Under the pieces are notes generated by a model that had not been told where the DNA came from, searched no databases, and was given only the letters and a program-made list of their open reading frames with translations. The position numbers and the translations under genes were made by a program. Shown one piece after another: positions 1 to 11,831 of a stretch of DNA of 64,000 nucleotides (position 1 is its first letter; each line of letters starts with the position of its first letter). Origin of the DNA: Limanda limanda (taxonomy: Eukaryota > Chordata > Actinopteri > Pleuronectiformes > Pleuronectidae); contig NC_083649.1 in NCBI RefSeq assembly GCF_963576545.1, forward strand, positions 3,637,906 through 3,701,905, read 5' to 3'.

Positions 1-189
1 ACATGTTCCTTCTGTTCCTTCTGATTCTTCAGTGTCGTTTCCTGCGTCTCCCTCCAGAACCAAACACCAGAGACATAAGTGGATTAATTTTAATTTACAT
101 TTACATACTTTATTTACTCTAATCCCTGTTATTCCCCCGTCATCCCAGTGACATTCCTACATCATTTTGTTTGTTTACTTGTTTTCCCT

Positions 190-467
190 TTGTTCGACTG
201 CTCTCTATTCTTGTAGTACAGAGGAGAGAGGAGCCGGGGGTTTTGTTTGTGTGGAGTCGACTCCGGGGAGACGCTGAGCTGTTTGATGCCGGGCGCTCGG
301 CGGCGTGCCGGGACGTGGCGGAGGAGAAACGTTTAAACTCCAGAGAGACAAGAAGCAACCGGGCGATGAGGAGAACCTGGTGTTGCGTTGAGAAGTCAAA
401 GGTCACTGGGTCTCACTGAGAAGAATCTGTCTCTGCTGGTTTGATTAAAGATGAGTCTCGTGATCAG
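190..467 (+). other. Candidate first exon of an unknown plus-strand transcript
   Basis: The stretch ends in a good donor (CAG then GTGAGC, donor GT at 468-469). An ATG at 451 lies 17 nt before it. Joined to the candidate exon at 4140, this ATG would read through the junction and stop at 4282-4284, giving a 53-residue frame with no recognised domain. The left boundary is arbitrary because no TATA box or clear start site was seen. This is splice-site reading only; it could equally be the start of a noncoding RNA or chance. Confidence 0.2.
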
Positions 468-814
468 GTGAGCTCCTCAAACAGGAAGGGAAACGGTTTC
501 TGTTGGAAAGTCAGATAAAAGGTGACTAAGGGTTGAAAAGGACGATAAATTTGTTAGTTTATAACACAACTGGATTATAAATATTGGTGCAATTCATTTT
601 CAAAGGTTAACTGGAGAACCCAGTGGCAAGTGATCACACAAACCTTCAACTCACGTGTGAATTTAAACCTGAAAATCAACCTGATCTTTCTGGATGCTGG
701 GAAATCAACATGACTTAAAGTCCAATTATAACCTCCGTTCAGTCTGATGCTCTGATTCTCAAGTTTAAATAAGATCCTAGCAAATATGTCGTCATATATT
801 GGAATTTGCCACTA

Positions 815-1030
815 AGAGGAAAGAGGAAAGAGAAAAAAGGAAAGAGGAAAAAGGAAAGAGGAAAGAGGAAAGAGGAAGAGGAAAGAGGAAAGAGGAAACA
901 CGAAAGAGGAAAGAGGAAAGAGGAAAGAGGAAAAAGGAAAGAGGAAAGAGGAAAGAGGAAAAAGGAAAGAGGAAAGAGGAAAGAGGAAAGAGGAAAGAGG
1001 AAAGAGGAAAGAGGAAAGAGGAAAGAGGAA
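815..1030. repeat. Purine-only tandem repeat, about 7-bp unit (AGAGGAA)n
   Basis: About 215 bp of near-pure purine on the plus strand, built from AGAGGAA with occasional AAAAAGG variants and one GAAACACG interruption. Open frames of 80-94 codons on both strands come only from the repeat (Lys/Arg/Glu or Leu/Phe/Ser runs) and are not genes. Such a tract can form a triplex (H-DNA). Confidence 0.9.
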
Positions 1031-2489
1031 ATTTTCTTTCAATCTCATTTTCAACCTCATTTCACCAATAAAGTAAAGTTTGGGACATAATTGCCCTAAA
1101 CTTCTGCTTGAACTTCAATATGGGACATTTTACGCACGTTTAAAAATAAATGCATGAACACCGTTTATTCACATGTTGGCGTGCTACCGTTAAATAATCG
1201 TTTTTACCAGCAGAATTCACTCCAGGGTCAAACAACCCTTTTTATTTTCATCCAGCTCAAATCGTCAATGACGGCAACCTGAAAGCCGGGTTTATTATTC
1301 ATATAAAAGACGTATAAGACTCCCATGGAGTATCTGACATCGACAATATGGTAAAAAGTATCAAATAAAAGTACATATTGATATGATAAAGTCAGTAGAA
1401 GTGAGAACCACCCCACGCTCGGCCGGGCCTGAGCTGCAGCTGCTTCTCTCTGCACATCGTTAACCAGGAGGTTCACATCCAGGGTTTCTTCGACCCTGTC
1501 TCATCTCTTTGACTCGGCCTGGTTCGGCTCGGCATGACAGCGGTCCCCTTGTACCCTCCGAGTAAACAGGCCCGCGGTTATAAAGCTTTTACACGCCAAT
1601 CCTGCCCAACATTCCCTTTATGTGCAAGTGCTGCAGGGCTCGGATGCATAATACATGAGCACTCAGTTAATCTATTGATCCAAAATATGTCTTCTCTCTT
1701 TCTCTGTCTCATTTACTGTCTGTCTCTCTCCAGTTCTATCCAACCTCTCTCCCTTTGCTTCTCCTTCTTCCACCGTTCCTCCTGCACCTTTCCTCCTGCT
1801 CGCCTCTTTTCTCCCATCAACGGGCCAATTACAGCACATGAGCAGACACAACAGCAGATTAGAGGACGAGGAAGCGAGAGAGAGAGACGTACATGAAGAG
1901 GTGGGGATAATGAAAGGTGTAACCATGAAAAATGCAGAAAGCCTGAATAAGAGATAACCCTGTGAGAGAAAACGAAAAGGGCACGAGGAAGAGAAACACA
2001 GAGGTGAAGCCCACGGCGAATAAAGAAAATGCCACAAATCACATGACACAGGAAGCAGAAGCGGCGACAACCAGGCGTCGGCTACAGGTTGGAGCTCAGA
2101 GTTGAGAACGTGCAACCACCAGTGAACACAGGGAGGAGCCGGCCGAGGGGTGAAGCTCAAAATGTTTCCACACGATAACTAACAGGCGTTGACCCTCATC
2201 TTAACCTGAACATGCAGATGAATCCAACCACAGGCCTCACCGGGAGATTCTGGAGGAGTTCACCACATGAGAATTAAACACCACAACAAGAAGAGAGGAT
2301 TACAACTGAATCATTACACAAGAAAAAGTTCAATTCTGCAGAAGTGGACTCGGTCGAGGCCGAAGGGGGAAGACGATCACGTGTTTACAGCTGCTGCCTC
2401 AAATCTACTCAACCTTACATGGAGTTAAGTTTAAACTGAAACCGAAGATTCTTTCTTTTAGATGCCTCAACATTGGTTTTATCATTTTA
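1031..2489. other. Intergenic, no supported gene
   Basis: AT-rich single-copy-looking DNA with a pyrimidine-rich patch around 1690-1830. The open frames at 1672-2160 (minus) and 1534-1896 (plus) overlap this patch, are low in complexity and show no domain, start context or splice support. No further feature seen. Confidence 0.5.
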
Positions 2490-2716
2490 TTTCTATTTTA
2501 TTGTACTTCTCTTTATGTTTCTAACAATTTAGTAGCACTTAAATGGCACATACTTATAGCATTTTGTAGTTTTGCTTTATTTTTGAAGAATTTGTACTTT
2601 CTCGATTCTTGTTGTTGTTGGTTTGTACCCTCGGGGTTGATGCACTTATTGTAAGTCGCTTTGGATAAAAGCGTCAGCTAAATGAAATGTAATAATGTAA
2701 TAATGTAAAATTGTAA
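2490..2716 (+). mobile_element. 3' tail of an L2-type LINE or a SINE sharing that tail
   Basis: The segment around 2650-2690 reads GTAAGTCGCTTTGGATAAAA followed by GCGTCAGCTAAATGAAATGT and then short TAATG-type repeats. This tail is widespread in fish LINE/SINE families. The upstream part to about 2490 resembles the same family from memory, but the 5' limit is uncertain. The same tail, reversed and diverged, closes the SINE at 57513-57709. Confidence 0.55.
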
Positions 2717-2829
2717 ATCACTGTTTTAAATGAGCTTTAAACATAAACGTGACTCAGTTCTAGATGATTGAAGTAGTCTCCGCTCTGGATTAAACTTAAC
2801 GATGACCTGGAAAAACAAGAATCCTCATA

Positions 2830-3085
2830 GACACTGAATAATTTGTACATGTACATCAGACTCTTTAGTATTAACGGCCACTTAAAGCACTTTACACACA
2901 CGTCCTTCTCATGCACATTCATGCAGAGGTTCTATGTATTGCACTTCTCAGGGGGTAATTTGGGGTTCAGCGTTCTGACTCTTCAACATGTGGACTGCAG
3001 GAGCCGGGATCGATCCACCGCTGACCAAGTGGACGACCCGCTCGTCCTCCTGAGCCACAGACGCCCCACGTGGTTTGAGAGGGAT
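2830..3085 (-). mobile_element. SINE-like repeat with tRNA-type A and B boxes
   Basis: On the minus strand from about 3085 the sequence has an A-box-like TGGCTCAGGAGG, then a B-box-like GGATCGATCCC, then GGCTCCTGCAGTCCACATGT. Further on comes GTAAAGTGCTTTAAGTGG, a tail type often seen in fish repeats. This fits a degenerate tRNA-derived SINE or related fish repeat. A sister 3' half, with a private expansion, lies at 52100-52370. Family name not assigned. Confidence 0.45.
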
Positions 3086-4139
3086 TCGGCCGCGGCTGCA
3101 CAAACCTGTCGATAGGAACACTGAGGAGAGATACTGGACTATTCAGCTTAACTTTATATTTTCAATACAAACTATTTTCAATTTCTCCCTTTTTTAAAGT
3201 ATCTGTATCACATTGTGGAGACCGTTGTTGAGATATATGAGACATAGCAATAAACTGGGGTTAAGGTTTTATATCAGAAGCCTACAAGACAAACCAAAAA
3301 TCCGACAAAATCAATCAAGAAAACTGTGTTAGATGTGAAATTAAAAACATTTATGCATCCATCAGCATTTCATAGAAATATCACTATTCTTTATTATAAA
3401 GGCAATTATTTGATGGCAGTTTAAACACCCCTCTGGACTGGCTTTCATGTGGTACACTCCAGATCCCCCCCCCCTCTACAAATGGAGTTAGAATCTCCCG
3501 CTACCTGTTTGCCAGTGGGACCAGGAGACCCTGCATGAAGGTGAATATAAAAGTTTAGACAATTTGAATCCAAAGAATATACAATAAATAAAACTGTGTC
3601 TTGAAGTTATTTCCAACTTTTGGTTGTGGACTCTGTTTGTAAGTACAGTAAAGTAGGATTACATGGTTTACCTGTATGAATGTGAGTGAGCGCTAGCTGA
3701 ACATGCTACCATGCTGGGTTATGCTACAGCCATGCTAATGCTAATGCTTATGATACAGAGGTGGTGCAACCAATGGTTTTAACAAAGCACTTGACGAGTA
3801 ACTGCAATTCTATTGGACGGCCTAAAATAGAAGTCGAATCAAAACCTGTGGATCATTTTCTTTTAACTCAAATATAAGTAAATGTAGAATTCTAATCCCA
3901 GATTCCATCGTCCTCTTCCTTCTTCAGAGTAAATGGATGAATTCACTCGTGTTCCACAGAGATTCATCCTCACAGAACCCTCCACTGCTCCCCAGCTCCT
4001 GTACAACATGGCCGCTCTGCTCCGGCAGCTCCTCTACTGTAACATCCTGTCCTGGTCGCTCGGTTTACTGTACCAGCTTCATGCATATTTTACTCTCTGC
4101 TGCTCTTTCTTTCTGTTTTCTGTCTTCTTCTCTCCACAG
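3086..4139. other. Intergenic, no supported gene
   Basis: Unremarkable AT-rich DNA. A short GCTAATGCTAATGCT patch near 3730-3755 is simple sequence. The last 30 nt form a strong pyrimidine tract before the acceptor of the candidate exon at 4140. Confidence 0.5.
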
Positions 4140-4301
4140 AACCGACAGCGTGATGTCGTCCTCCTGCAGAGAATCTCCTGAAAACTCAAAGTCCTGCTGG
4201 AGGTGGACGAACCTTCAGATCCTCGTCCAGACTCCACCTGGAAACTGGGACGTGAAAACCATCACACCTCCAGGAAACTGCTGAGGCAACAGTTACTTCA
4301 G
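4140..4301 (+). other. Candidate internal exon (unknown transcript)
   Basis: It is bounded by a strong acceptor (a long T/C tract ending TCTCCACAG at 4131-4139) and a donor CAG/GTAATA (GT at 4302-4303). The length is 162 nt. A frame entering from the upstream candidate exon runs to TGA at 4282-4284. No domain is recognisable. Both splice sites are good by eye, but no homology or RNA evidence is available. Confidence 0.3.
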
Positions 4302-4725
4302 GTAATAACTTTAGTAATTCACTGATTTGGAACTTTGTATTCAATATTTGTTCCTTTCTCCACAACAATGGATCACTGAAGATTTCACGGGAGTTTACGG
4401 TTTGAATCTAAGTTCTCAAATTAGGAATCCTTCTCCAAGTTTGAAATCAAGAGGATTTGAGAGCTTGGGAGCAAAATTCAGACGTTTTGCTTTCCTGGTT
4501 TATTACAACACTTAAGTCCGACTGTGTCACCTCAAATTTAAACAAATGAAACCTCAAATTTGACCAAATACAGACTGTGGACTGTTGAACAGCTCTATGA
4601 AGTGTCGCGCTCCTGGAAAACATTAACTGAAATAGTTAATTTTGCAGCTATAAACTTTAAAAGTCTTCTTCTGTAATATTTACTCTTAGTTCTGCCAACG
4701 TCGGTACATAAACATATGTATTTAT

Positions 4726-4978
4726 TAGGGCTGGGCAAGTTAACTCGTTTCAATCGAGTTAACTCAAGTGATGAGTTAACTTGATTAATTATTTTATCTC
4801 GCATTAACTCAGGTTTGATTATTTATTGTTTTATTGTGAAAGTCAGGCTTTTATTTTGTGAAAGTCTGTTGCTGACTGCTGCAGAACAGGAAAAAAGAAA
4901 ATAATTGGCGGATAAACAATCGAGTTAAGTCATCACTTGAGTTAACTCGATTAAAACGAGTTAACTTGCCCAGCCCTA
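4726..4978. mobile_element. MITE with long terminal inverted repeats, hAT-like
   Basis: The ends are inverted copies starting TAGGGCTGGGCAAGTTAACT and extend about 65 bp inward through TCGAGTTAACTC motifs. The element is 253 bp and non-coding. The flanks GTATTTAT (4718-4725) and GTATATTT (4979-4986) may be an 8-bp target-site duplication with two mismatches, as expected for hAT. The repeated GTTAAC palindromes inside each arm let it fold into a near-complete hairpin. Confidence 0.75.
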
Positions 4979-5148
4979 GTATATTTGCAACTTTAAAGCT
5001 TACAGGAACAGAACAATGCTTCAGGGGCTTCACTTTTACAAGTTGTGAGAAATCATCAGTTTCTTCTCTCCATGCAAACAAACTGATGGTTGCAAATCAT
5101 TTAAGATTATTTAGCTTTTAAGATTCTGCAGGTTGTTACACTTTTCAG

Positions 5149-5334
5149 GTCACAGAACTCGACGAGCATCGTTGAACACTACATGAAAACACTCTGGTGG
5201 AACATGGACGACTTTATCGTCTTTACATCCTCATCACTCATGGTGGAGTCCAGCAGCAGGACAGTGGACCTCCGTCTGTCTCCTCTCACAAAGCAAAGAG
5301 ACAGGAGGCAAATCCCTTCTTCTAAAACCTGCAG
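5149..5334 (+). other. Candidate internal exon (unknown transcript)
   Basis: The acceptor is TTACACTTTTCAG (AG at 5147-5148) and the donor CTGCAG/GTAAAG (GT at 5335-5336). The length is 186 nt. The sequence between is less AT-rich than its surroundings. No long frame crosses it in a way that supports coding, so it might belong to a noncoding RNA. Confidence 0.25.
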
Positions 5335-5702
5335 GTAAAGTGCTGCGGCTCCGTCCCCGAGCAAACCAGCTAACCTTTGCTTCCAGCCTCGTGTCTTTAA
5401 TTTGTACTGGCAGACAATGAAATATTTACAAGGAACCCTACAGGCAATTACATTAAAAGTGTGCGGTTAGACACTGCCTGCCCGACGGCTGGGCCCCTCG
5501 GTGAGAAGCTGAGACCGGTTCGGTGAATGGTCGCAAAGTTTACAACGTCAGATTTTACTCACTATCAATAATTCAGAGCTGGAAGAAGCAAAGAGAGAGA
5601 GAGGGGGGGGGGGAGAGGAAAAGGAGGACAGGAGTGAACGGAAAACAAGGGGAAGGAGAGGTGGAGGAAGCGAGGGCAGGAGAAGGGAGCGACGGCGTGA
5701 GG

Positions 5703-5921
<219 letters not shown>

Positions 5922-6412
5922 TTGAGAATGTCGGAGGCCGCTGCACTTCAGTGTCCATTTGCTAAATGTGGCAGAAACGCGCAGAGCGGCGGCCATGTTG
6001 TGTTGGTTGAAAGCTTCTCCGGACGTTCGATCCCTCAGAGTCCATCCTGCTTTCTAAACACACACGCCGCCGGACACAAGCTACACACGCGTGCGTATTT
6101 TGTGTACGTCTGACCTACACAAACCACTTACCCGACAAAGACACACACACAGACAAACACACTCACACTTTGCAAAACTACAACAAACCTGTGTGTGTGT
6201 TTGCAACAACACGGACAACAACACGGTTTGTAGGTCCAAAAAGAGAATCGTAAAAGCAGTGATGGAAACATCAAGTTCAGATAACAGAAAAACATCGAGA
6301 GTTATTCAGAAGAAGTTCTGTGAGTTATGACTGTTTAAAGAGTTTGTTGTGTGTTCCATGACTAAATCTAACTATGACTAATGGTGTAGTGTGTGATATG
6401 ATTAAACTTTAT

Positions 6413-6850
6413 TAGGGCCCGAGCACTGACATGAAAGGTCAGGTGAGACCCTATTGAAATTGTAAGGACTATTATTATTCAGGCAAATAAATTGGCTTTT
6501 TGAGGGCTTTAACATGCTCAAATTCTTACCAAAATTTGCAGAAAGTTAGAAAGTGGTGGAAATTTTTACGTATTCTGAAGGAATTTTCAATGGGCGTCGT
6601 GAAATGGCTCAACGATGCCCCCCCGAGACCCCTGGAACATGTTCACATTGACCAGTCTTCACAAAAATCGATACACAGGTGTGTCATGACCAGACAAACA
6701 AAAAAGTCTGTAGGTGCAATTGGAAAAACACAACAGGAAGCCTGCTATCTTGCATTTAGTGGCCATTTTGGCCATATTCCACATTTTTATTTTTGTGTGC
6801 TTGTACCAGGGCTTTCATCGGATCAACTTCAAATTTAGATGAGTGTCATT
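6413..6850 (+). mobile_element. Unclassified fish interspersed repeat, uninterrupted copy
   Basis: It starts TAGGGCCCGAGCACTGAC and contains a (TTA)-rich patch and an open stretch around 6500-6838. A reverse-complement copy with the same order of segments lies at about 57240-57856, where a SINE interrupts it. The 3' limit is approximate, since similarity fades after GGATCAACTTCAAATTTAGA. No transposase-like motif is visible, and the short frame is not a gene. Confidence 0.7.
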
Positions 6851-7391
6851 TTCTTTTTTGTTGATTATGACGTAGAGACGTCACAAACTGGATTCTACAT
6901 AAAGACCAAGATGGTTTGAAACATTATGTGAGGTTATGATCTGTGTTCAAACCACAAAGGTACATTTTTGTTTTATATAAATGGGATAATAAAACCAGCA
7001 TTGATGCATTTCTTTAAAGAACAACCACATAATTTGTGTTTTAGCTATAAAACACATTTAACTGCTCAGTGTTTAATGTGGTGGTCTGCATGTGCCTTTA
7101 CAACCAAGTCCTTCAGAGTGGTGGTCCCATCAGGATGTCAGATCATGAGGGAATGTCTTTTATAAAAATGTAAATCTTCATGTTATTTTTCTCATTATAA
7201 AGTCTTAGCAATGAGTCGAATGCAAGTCAACTGTTCATAAACTCCTCTGATGAGTTGAAAAGTCCAAGGTTGACCTTTAAACTTCCTTCTCCTCTGCCTG
7301 TTTCTCTCTAATCTCTTTCTCCTGAACTCTCCCTCCACCCTTTCATGTCTGCCCCCCCCCCTGTTCTGTCGGTCCGGTGTCTCCTTCCCAG
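6851..7391. other. Intergenic, no supported gene
   Basis: AT-rich, then increasingly pyrimidine-rich from about 7280 (with a C9 run at 7352-7361). It leads into the acceptor before the candidate exon at 7392. The minus-strand frames at 7195-7482 and 7308-7565 overlap this tract and look incidental. Confidence 0.4.
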
Positions 7392-7541
7392 AGGAGCGTC
7401 CTGGCTGCCGGCGTCCCAGCGGAGACGGATGATGTATATTTGATGAGCCGGTGCTCGGGACCCTCTGGAGGGCCGCGACCACAGCAGGACAATGAGCCGC
7501 ACTCGGGTTTCCTGATGCTCTTTTTTGTGTTGGTGGAGTCG
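7392..7541 (+). other. Candidate internal exon (unknown transcript)
   Basis: The acceptor is a pyrimidine tract ending TCTCCTTCCCAG (AG at 7390-7391). The donor GTCG/GTGAGT is at 7542-7547. The exon is 150 nt, GC-rich, and open in one frame (part of a frame from 7377 to 7652), with no domain I recognise. It is the best-looking splice pair in the first 12 kb, but only sequence reading supports it. Confidence 0.3.
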
Positions 7542-7607
7542 GTGAGTCAAGGGCTGAAGTTTCATCCGAGCAGCAGCGGAGAGGCCGAGTTTCAGGTGGT
7601 GAGACTC

Positions 7608-8893
7608 AACACAGTTAGAACTACAACACTGTTAGAACTACAACACTTTTAAAACTCAACCCAGTTAAAACTAAACACAGTTAGAACTACAACACTGTTA
7701 GAACTACAACACTGTTAGAACTACAACACAGTTAAAACTCAACACAGTTAGAACTCAACACAGTTAGAACTACAACACTGTTAGAACTACAACACTTTTA
7801 AAACTCAACCCAGTTAAAACTAAACACAGTTAGAACTACAACACTGTTAGAACTACAACACTGTTAGAACTACAACACAGTTAAAACTCAACACAGTTAG
7901 AACTCAACACAGTTAGAACTACAACACTGTTAAAACTCAACACAGTTAAAACTACAACACAGTTAAAACTCAACACAGTTAAAACTACAACACAGTTAAA
8001 ACTCAACACAGTTAAAACTCAACACAGTTAAAACTACAACACAGTTAAAACTCAACACAGTTAAAACTCAAGACAGTTAAAACTCACCACAGTTAAAACT
8101 CAACACAGTTAGAACTACAACACTGTTAAAACTCAACACAGTTAAAACTCAACACAGTTAAAACTCAACACAGTTAAAACTCAACACAGTTAAAACTCAA
8201 CACAGTTAAAACTAAACACAGTTAAAACTCAACACAGTTAGAACTACAACACAGTTAAAACTCAACACTGTTGGAACTCAACACAGTTAAAACTCAACAC
8301 AGTTAAAACTAAACACAGTTAAAACTCAACACAGTTAGAACTACAACACTGTTAGAACTCAACACAGTTAAAACTAAACACAGTTAAAACTCAACACAGT
8401 TAGAACTACAACACTGTTAGAACTCAACACAGTTAAAACTCAACACAGTTAAAACTACACACAGTTTAAACTCAACACGGTTAAAACTACACACAGTTAA
8501 AACTACAACACAGTTAGAACTCAACACTGTTAAAACTCAACATTGTTAGAACTACAACACAGTTAAAACTCAACACTGTTAGAACTCAACACTGTTAGAA
8601 CTCAACACTGTTAGAACTACAACACTGTTAAAACTCAACACAGTTAGAACTCAACACTGTTAGAACTACAACACTGTTAGAACTACAACACTGTTAGAAC
8701 TCAACACAGTTAAAACTCAACACTGTTAGAACTCAACACAGTTAAAACTCAACACAGTTCAAACTCAACACAGTTAAAACTACACACAGTTCAAACTCAA
8801 CACAGTTAAAACTCAACACAGTTAAAACTACACACAGTTAAAACTCAACACAGTTCAAACTCAACACAGTTAAAACTCAACACAGTTAAAACT
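7608..8893. repeat. Minisatellite, 16-17 bp unit (ACAGTTAAAACTCAAC-type)
   Basis: About 80 copies alternate between GTTAAAACTCAACACA and GTTAGAACTACAACACT variants. The variants are not randomly placed: a 149-bp higher-order block beginning near 7612 is repeated at 7761 (for example, TTTTAAAACTCAACCC at 7647 and again at 7796). The array is dense in stops and noncoding. Confidence 0.95.
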
Positions 8894-9151
8894 GAACCCA
8901 GTGAATTTAAAATGCACATTTACAGGTTTTGCTGTCACAGAAATAAGGAAAAAACTGTCTGTGTTGAAAGTCAAAGTCAACTTTAATTCTACAGGACATG
9001 GATGTGAGTGGTGCAAACTGGAATAGTGCATAATGGGGTAGAGTCTTTGCTTATGGTGATGGAGGTAGTGGGGGGATCATCCTGTTCATCCTGACAGCCT
9101 GATGAAGGATGTTTTGGACAATCTGAAGTGATACATAGCTGTTAATATTGA
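8894..9151. other. Intergenic flank of the hAT insertion
   Basis: AT-rich. It may be part of an old retroelement, because the run around 9060-9110 resembles a common fish repeat, but I cannot place it. It ends in the target site GGTGAGAT at 9152-9159. Confidence 0.3.
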
Positions 9152-9159
9152 GGTGAGAT

Positions 9160-10202
9160 CAGGGGCGTTTCTAGGATTGAAAGAAAGGGGGGGCTTAGCC
9201 CCTAAGGAAGTTGAATGTTTGCGCGCGCAGCGCGCCAATTTTTTTGGGCTCATTTGGGGCTGAGGATATCCATTGTTTCAGACAGTTCATAGATTGGTTC
9301 AATCAGAAAGAGTGTGATTTTTCTCTGTATCTTTGCTTGCATTCATTCAGTATAAGATCACAGAAGAGACAGAATTTTAGGGTCATTGTGAAATTTGACA
9401 ACACAAATATGAACTTTTCTCAAGAGAAATAATTTTCCTGCTTGTAAAGGAAAGATGGATATACTAGTTTTCATATCCGCGTCACTCCCAAATCCTAATT
9501 CTTAAAGGGACCAAACACAATGGATGGAGAATGGACCTGCCAGTGTCAACTTCTGAGTTGTTTATTTGTTTAGTATGAGCAGAAGGGAATAAGACAGAAT
9601 AGAGAGCTGTCGATAGTTATTTCTTACATTTCAAATTTACTCGCTCACACTCTTGCTCACTGGAGACAATTTCTAACAAAATAGCCAGCTAGCTAGCTTA
9701 GTGTTAACATAACTCATTACAATATTCCCTTTCATTTGCCTCAAGTAAACCTAAATTTAAGCAGGTAACAATCGTTCACAACTACAGATAGCCACATTTT
9801 GTAACTACCTGTACTTACAATTTCACTCCATGCATCATTTACTATGAGCTAAACTCCTTGGCTGTAATCCTGCTGTCTTGATGAGAGACGTTACTTGGCA
9901 GAGTGAGAAATCCAGCGCAGCATCGATGCAGACTCCCCAAGGTCCTAGTGCCCGGTCTTTTCATTGTTAAGTATGATGAGAGGCTATTGGATTGTAATTT
10001 GAAGGGGGAGAAAACATACAAACCAGAAACGCACTTACATATGTAGCATGTTAGAGTTATAAATAACTTGTCCATGTGTAAAACAAAAGTTTAATTAAAA
10101 AAAAAAAAAAAAATTTTTTAAATCCCAATTATTATTTGGGGGGGCTGAAGAACATTTTAGGGGGGCTTCAGCCCCCCTAAAACAGGCCTAACGACGCCCC
10201 TG
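9160..10202. mobile_element. Non-autonomous hAT-type DNA transposon, complete
   Basis: The ends are inverted: CAGGGGCGT at 9160 and ACGCCCCTG ending at 10202, with an inner GGGGGGCTT / CAGCCCCCC pair. It is flanked by a perfect 8-bp target-site duplication GGTGAGAT (9152-9159 and 10203-10210), the hallmark of hAT integration. It is 1,043 bp long and no transposase frame is present (the longest frame is 77 codons with no motif). A homopolymer A run lies at about 10096-10113. Confident as a hAT-like element; the subfamily (perhaps Charlie-like from the CAGGGGCG end) is inferred. Confidence 0.88.
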
Positions 10203-10210
10203 GGTGAGAT

Positions 10211-10409
10211 AATATATAGTAATTATTGATTTTCAATCATAAATACTCACATCTGTAAATACACACTTAAATATATTTCCCATATTATAACACCCATTCT
10301 TGCCAGAAGTGCCTTTTGAGTACTTAAGGCTTTATGTACTAATTTCTAGATTTTTATTTTTGCAGCACAGAGGCTCCTAGACAGAAGAAGACTGAAGAGG
10401 GTAAGGGTC
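10211..10409. other. Intergenic, small possible splice pair
   Basis: TTTTTGCAG at about 10357-10365 is followed, after some 35 nt, by GAGG/GTAAGG. This could be a micro-exon but is too short to support. Otherwise AT-rich with nothing seen. Confidence 0.2.
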
Positions 10410-10628
10410 TTAGGGGTCGCTCACAGTGCTGGTGGCTTTGTGAGGGCCAGTGATGAGATGTTGTTCTTCCTGGAGACCCCGTGTGGTCTTGATGGTGCTG
10501 ACACGTTCCACAGCGGTGCCCTTGATGGTCAGGTGTGGGTTGAGTGTGGGTCGATAACAGTCTCCTTTGTTTATCCTACTTTCAGGGAGACGTTGTAATC
10601 CTTGCAACATGTTATCCAGCTCGTCCAC
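10410..10628 (-). pseudogene. Possible degraded LINE reverse-transcriptase fragment
   Basis: A 72-codon minus frame contains NPHLTIKGTAVERVSTIK, reminiscent of the strand after the catalytic palm in fish Rex-type non-LTR reverse transcriptases, where LTI-G..VE.V..FKFLG is common. The following residues no longer match, so it would be a short decayed piece. No catalytic YADD motif is seen. A translated search against LINE proteins would settle it. Confidence 0.25.
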
Positions 10629-10983
10629 TTCACTCCTGTGTTTGGATTCGTCGTTCTTGTGGAATCATTGGATGTTAATTGGTTCTCTCTGGAGTTTTAC
10701 ACCTTATTATCACTTTCAGCAATTTACCAGACGATTATTATTATAACTAATTAAGTAATCGTCTGAAGTGTCTGTGGAGAGTGACACTTCAAGTTCAGCT
10801 AAAAAGATCATGAGCAGGTTCCTCTAATTTTTATTATTTTATTTATTTATTATCACTATTACACGTGTGATAAAGAGGGATTATCAAACCTGGAGCCCCT
10901 CAACCCCCCCATGCCCTCTGTGACCCCGCCCTCCTCCCCCAGGGGGCGCCCTCAGGTGATTATCTCAATGATTATTCCATCAG

Positions 10984-11312
10984 TGTGTGTGTGTGTGCGT
11001 GCGTTTGGAGGAAATCCCCATCCCATGTGCTTCTGCTGCTTGTGCTACGAATATGGTTCACACTTGAGAGAGAGAGAGAGAGAGAGAGAGTGTGTGTGTA
11101 TGTGTGTGTGTGTGTGTGTGTGGGATGGGGGGGGTGGCATCCTCACTACAGCCACAAAGTAAATGAAGCATGATTAATTAATGTATTAATTGCAGAGAAA
11201 GTGAATGGGGTTCAGGCGGAGGAATTCCTACGCATCTTCACCATGTGCCATCAATTAATAATCTGTGTGTGCGTGTGTGTTTGTGTGTATGTGTGTGTGT
11301 GTGTGTGTGTGT
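10984..11312. repeat. Clustered (GT)n and (GA)n microsatellites
   Basis: Short GT at 10984-11000, (GA)n at about 11067-11090 running into GT to about 11121, and GT at 11261-11312. Between them (11160-11260) lie ATTAATTAATG and ATTAATTGC motifs of homeodomain type. Confidence 0.9.
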
Positions 11313-11480
11313 GCGTGCAGGATCATAATGAAGCGCTTGTAATTTGGAGCAGAGCAGAGGGAGCTGCTCCTCATCACGGAGGAGGAAGGGAACCAATTAA
11401 TCAATTAAAGTTTAAATCAGCCAATCAATTGATTACTTCCGTGTCTTTGTCCAATCAGCTGCTACATGTCCATTGTCAAC
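11160..11480 (+). promoter_or_regulatory. Candidate pou4f1 upstream regulatory block
   Basis: About 0.7-1.0 kb before the pou4f1 promoter, TAAT-core sites are dense: ATTAATTAATGTATTAATTG at 11173-11192, CAATTAATAATC near 11250, and CCAATTAATCAATTAAAG and AATCAATTGATTAC around 11393-11427. Two CCAAT-like motifs also occur near 11421 and 11450. The clustering suggests a homeodomain-responsive enhancer, but conservation cannot be judged here. Confidence 0.3.
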
Positions 11481-11831
11481 CTGCAGATATATAAACACAC
11501 AACATGTCAAAGTGTGAGCATCGAGCTGAACAACAACACACATGGAGCTGTTGCATTCGGAAGCATCATCACTGCAACACTCTAAAAAACATCCTGTGCT
11601 GCTGGTTCACATCCGGTCTGAGGCTCAGCATCAAAACAAAAATCAACCAATAATCGTATTAAACATATTTCCAATAATTCATCTGCTCTCAAGTGTTTGT
11701 GTTTAAAGGCCCAAGTCAATCATTTCCCTCTGAAACTCAAATTAACATTTACATTTGATTATTAACATGCCAGAAAAAATCGAATTATTCAAATGATTGT
11801 TGGAGAAATATTTGTTTTAAACAAATAATTA

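Noticed and set aside
7608..8893. CRISPR-like regular repeat
   Set aside because: Units are head-to-tail without unique spacers; it is a eukaryotic minisatellite.
10357..10400. Possible 35-nt micro-exon
   Set aside because: Splice-like ends alone are too weak evidence for such a short segment.
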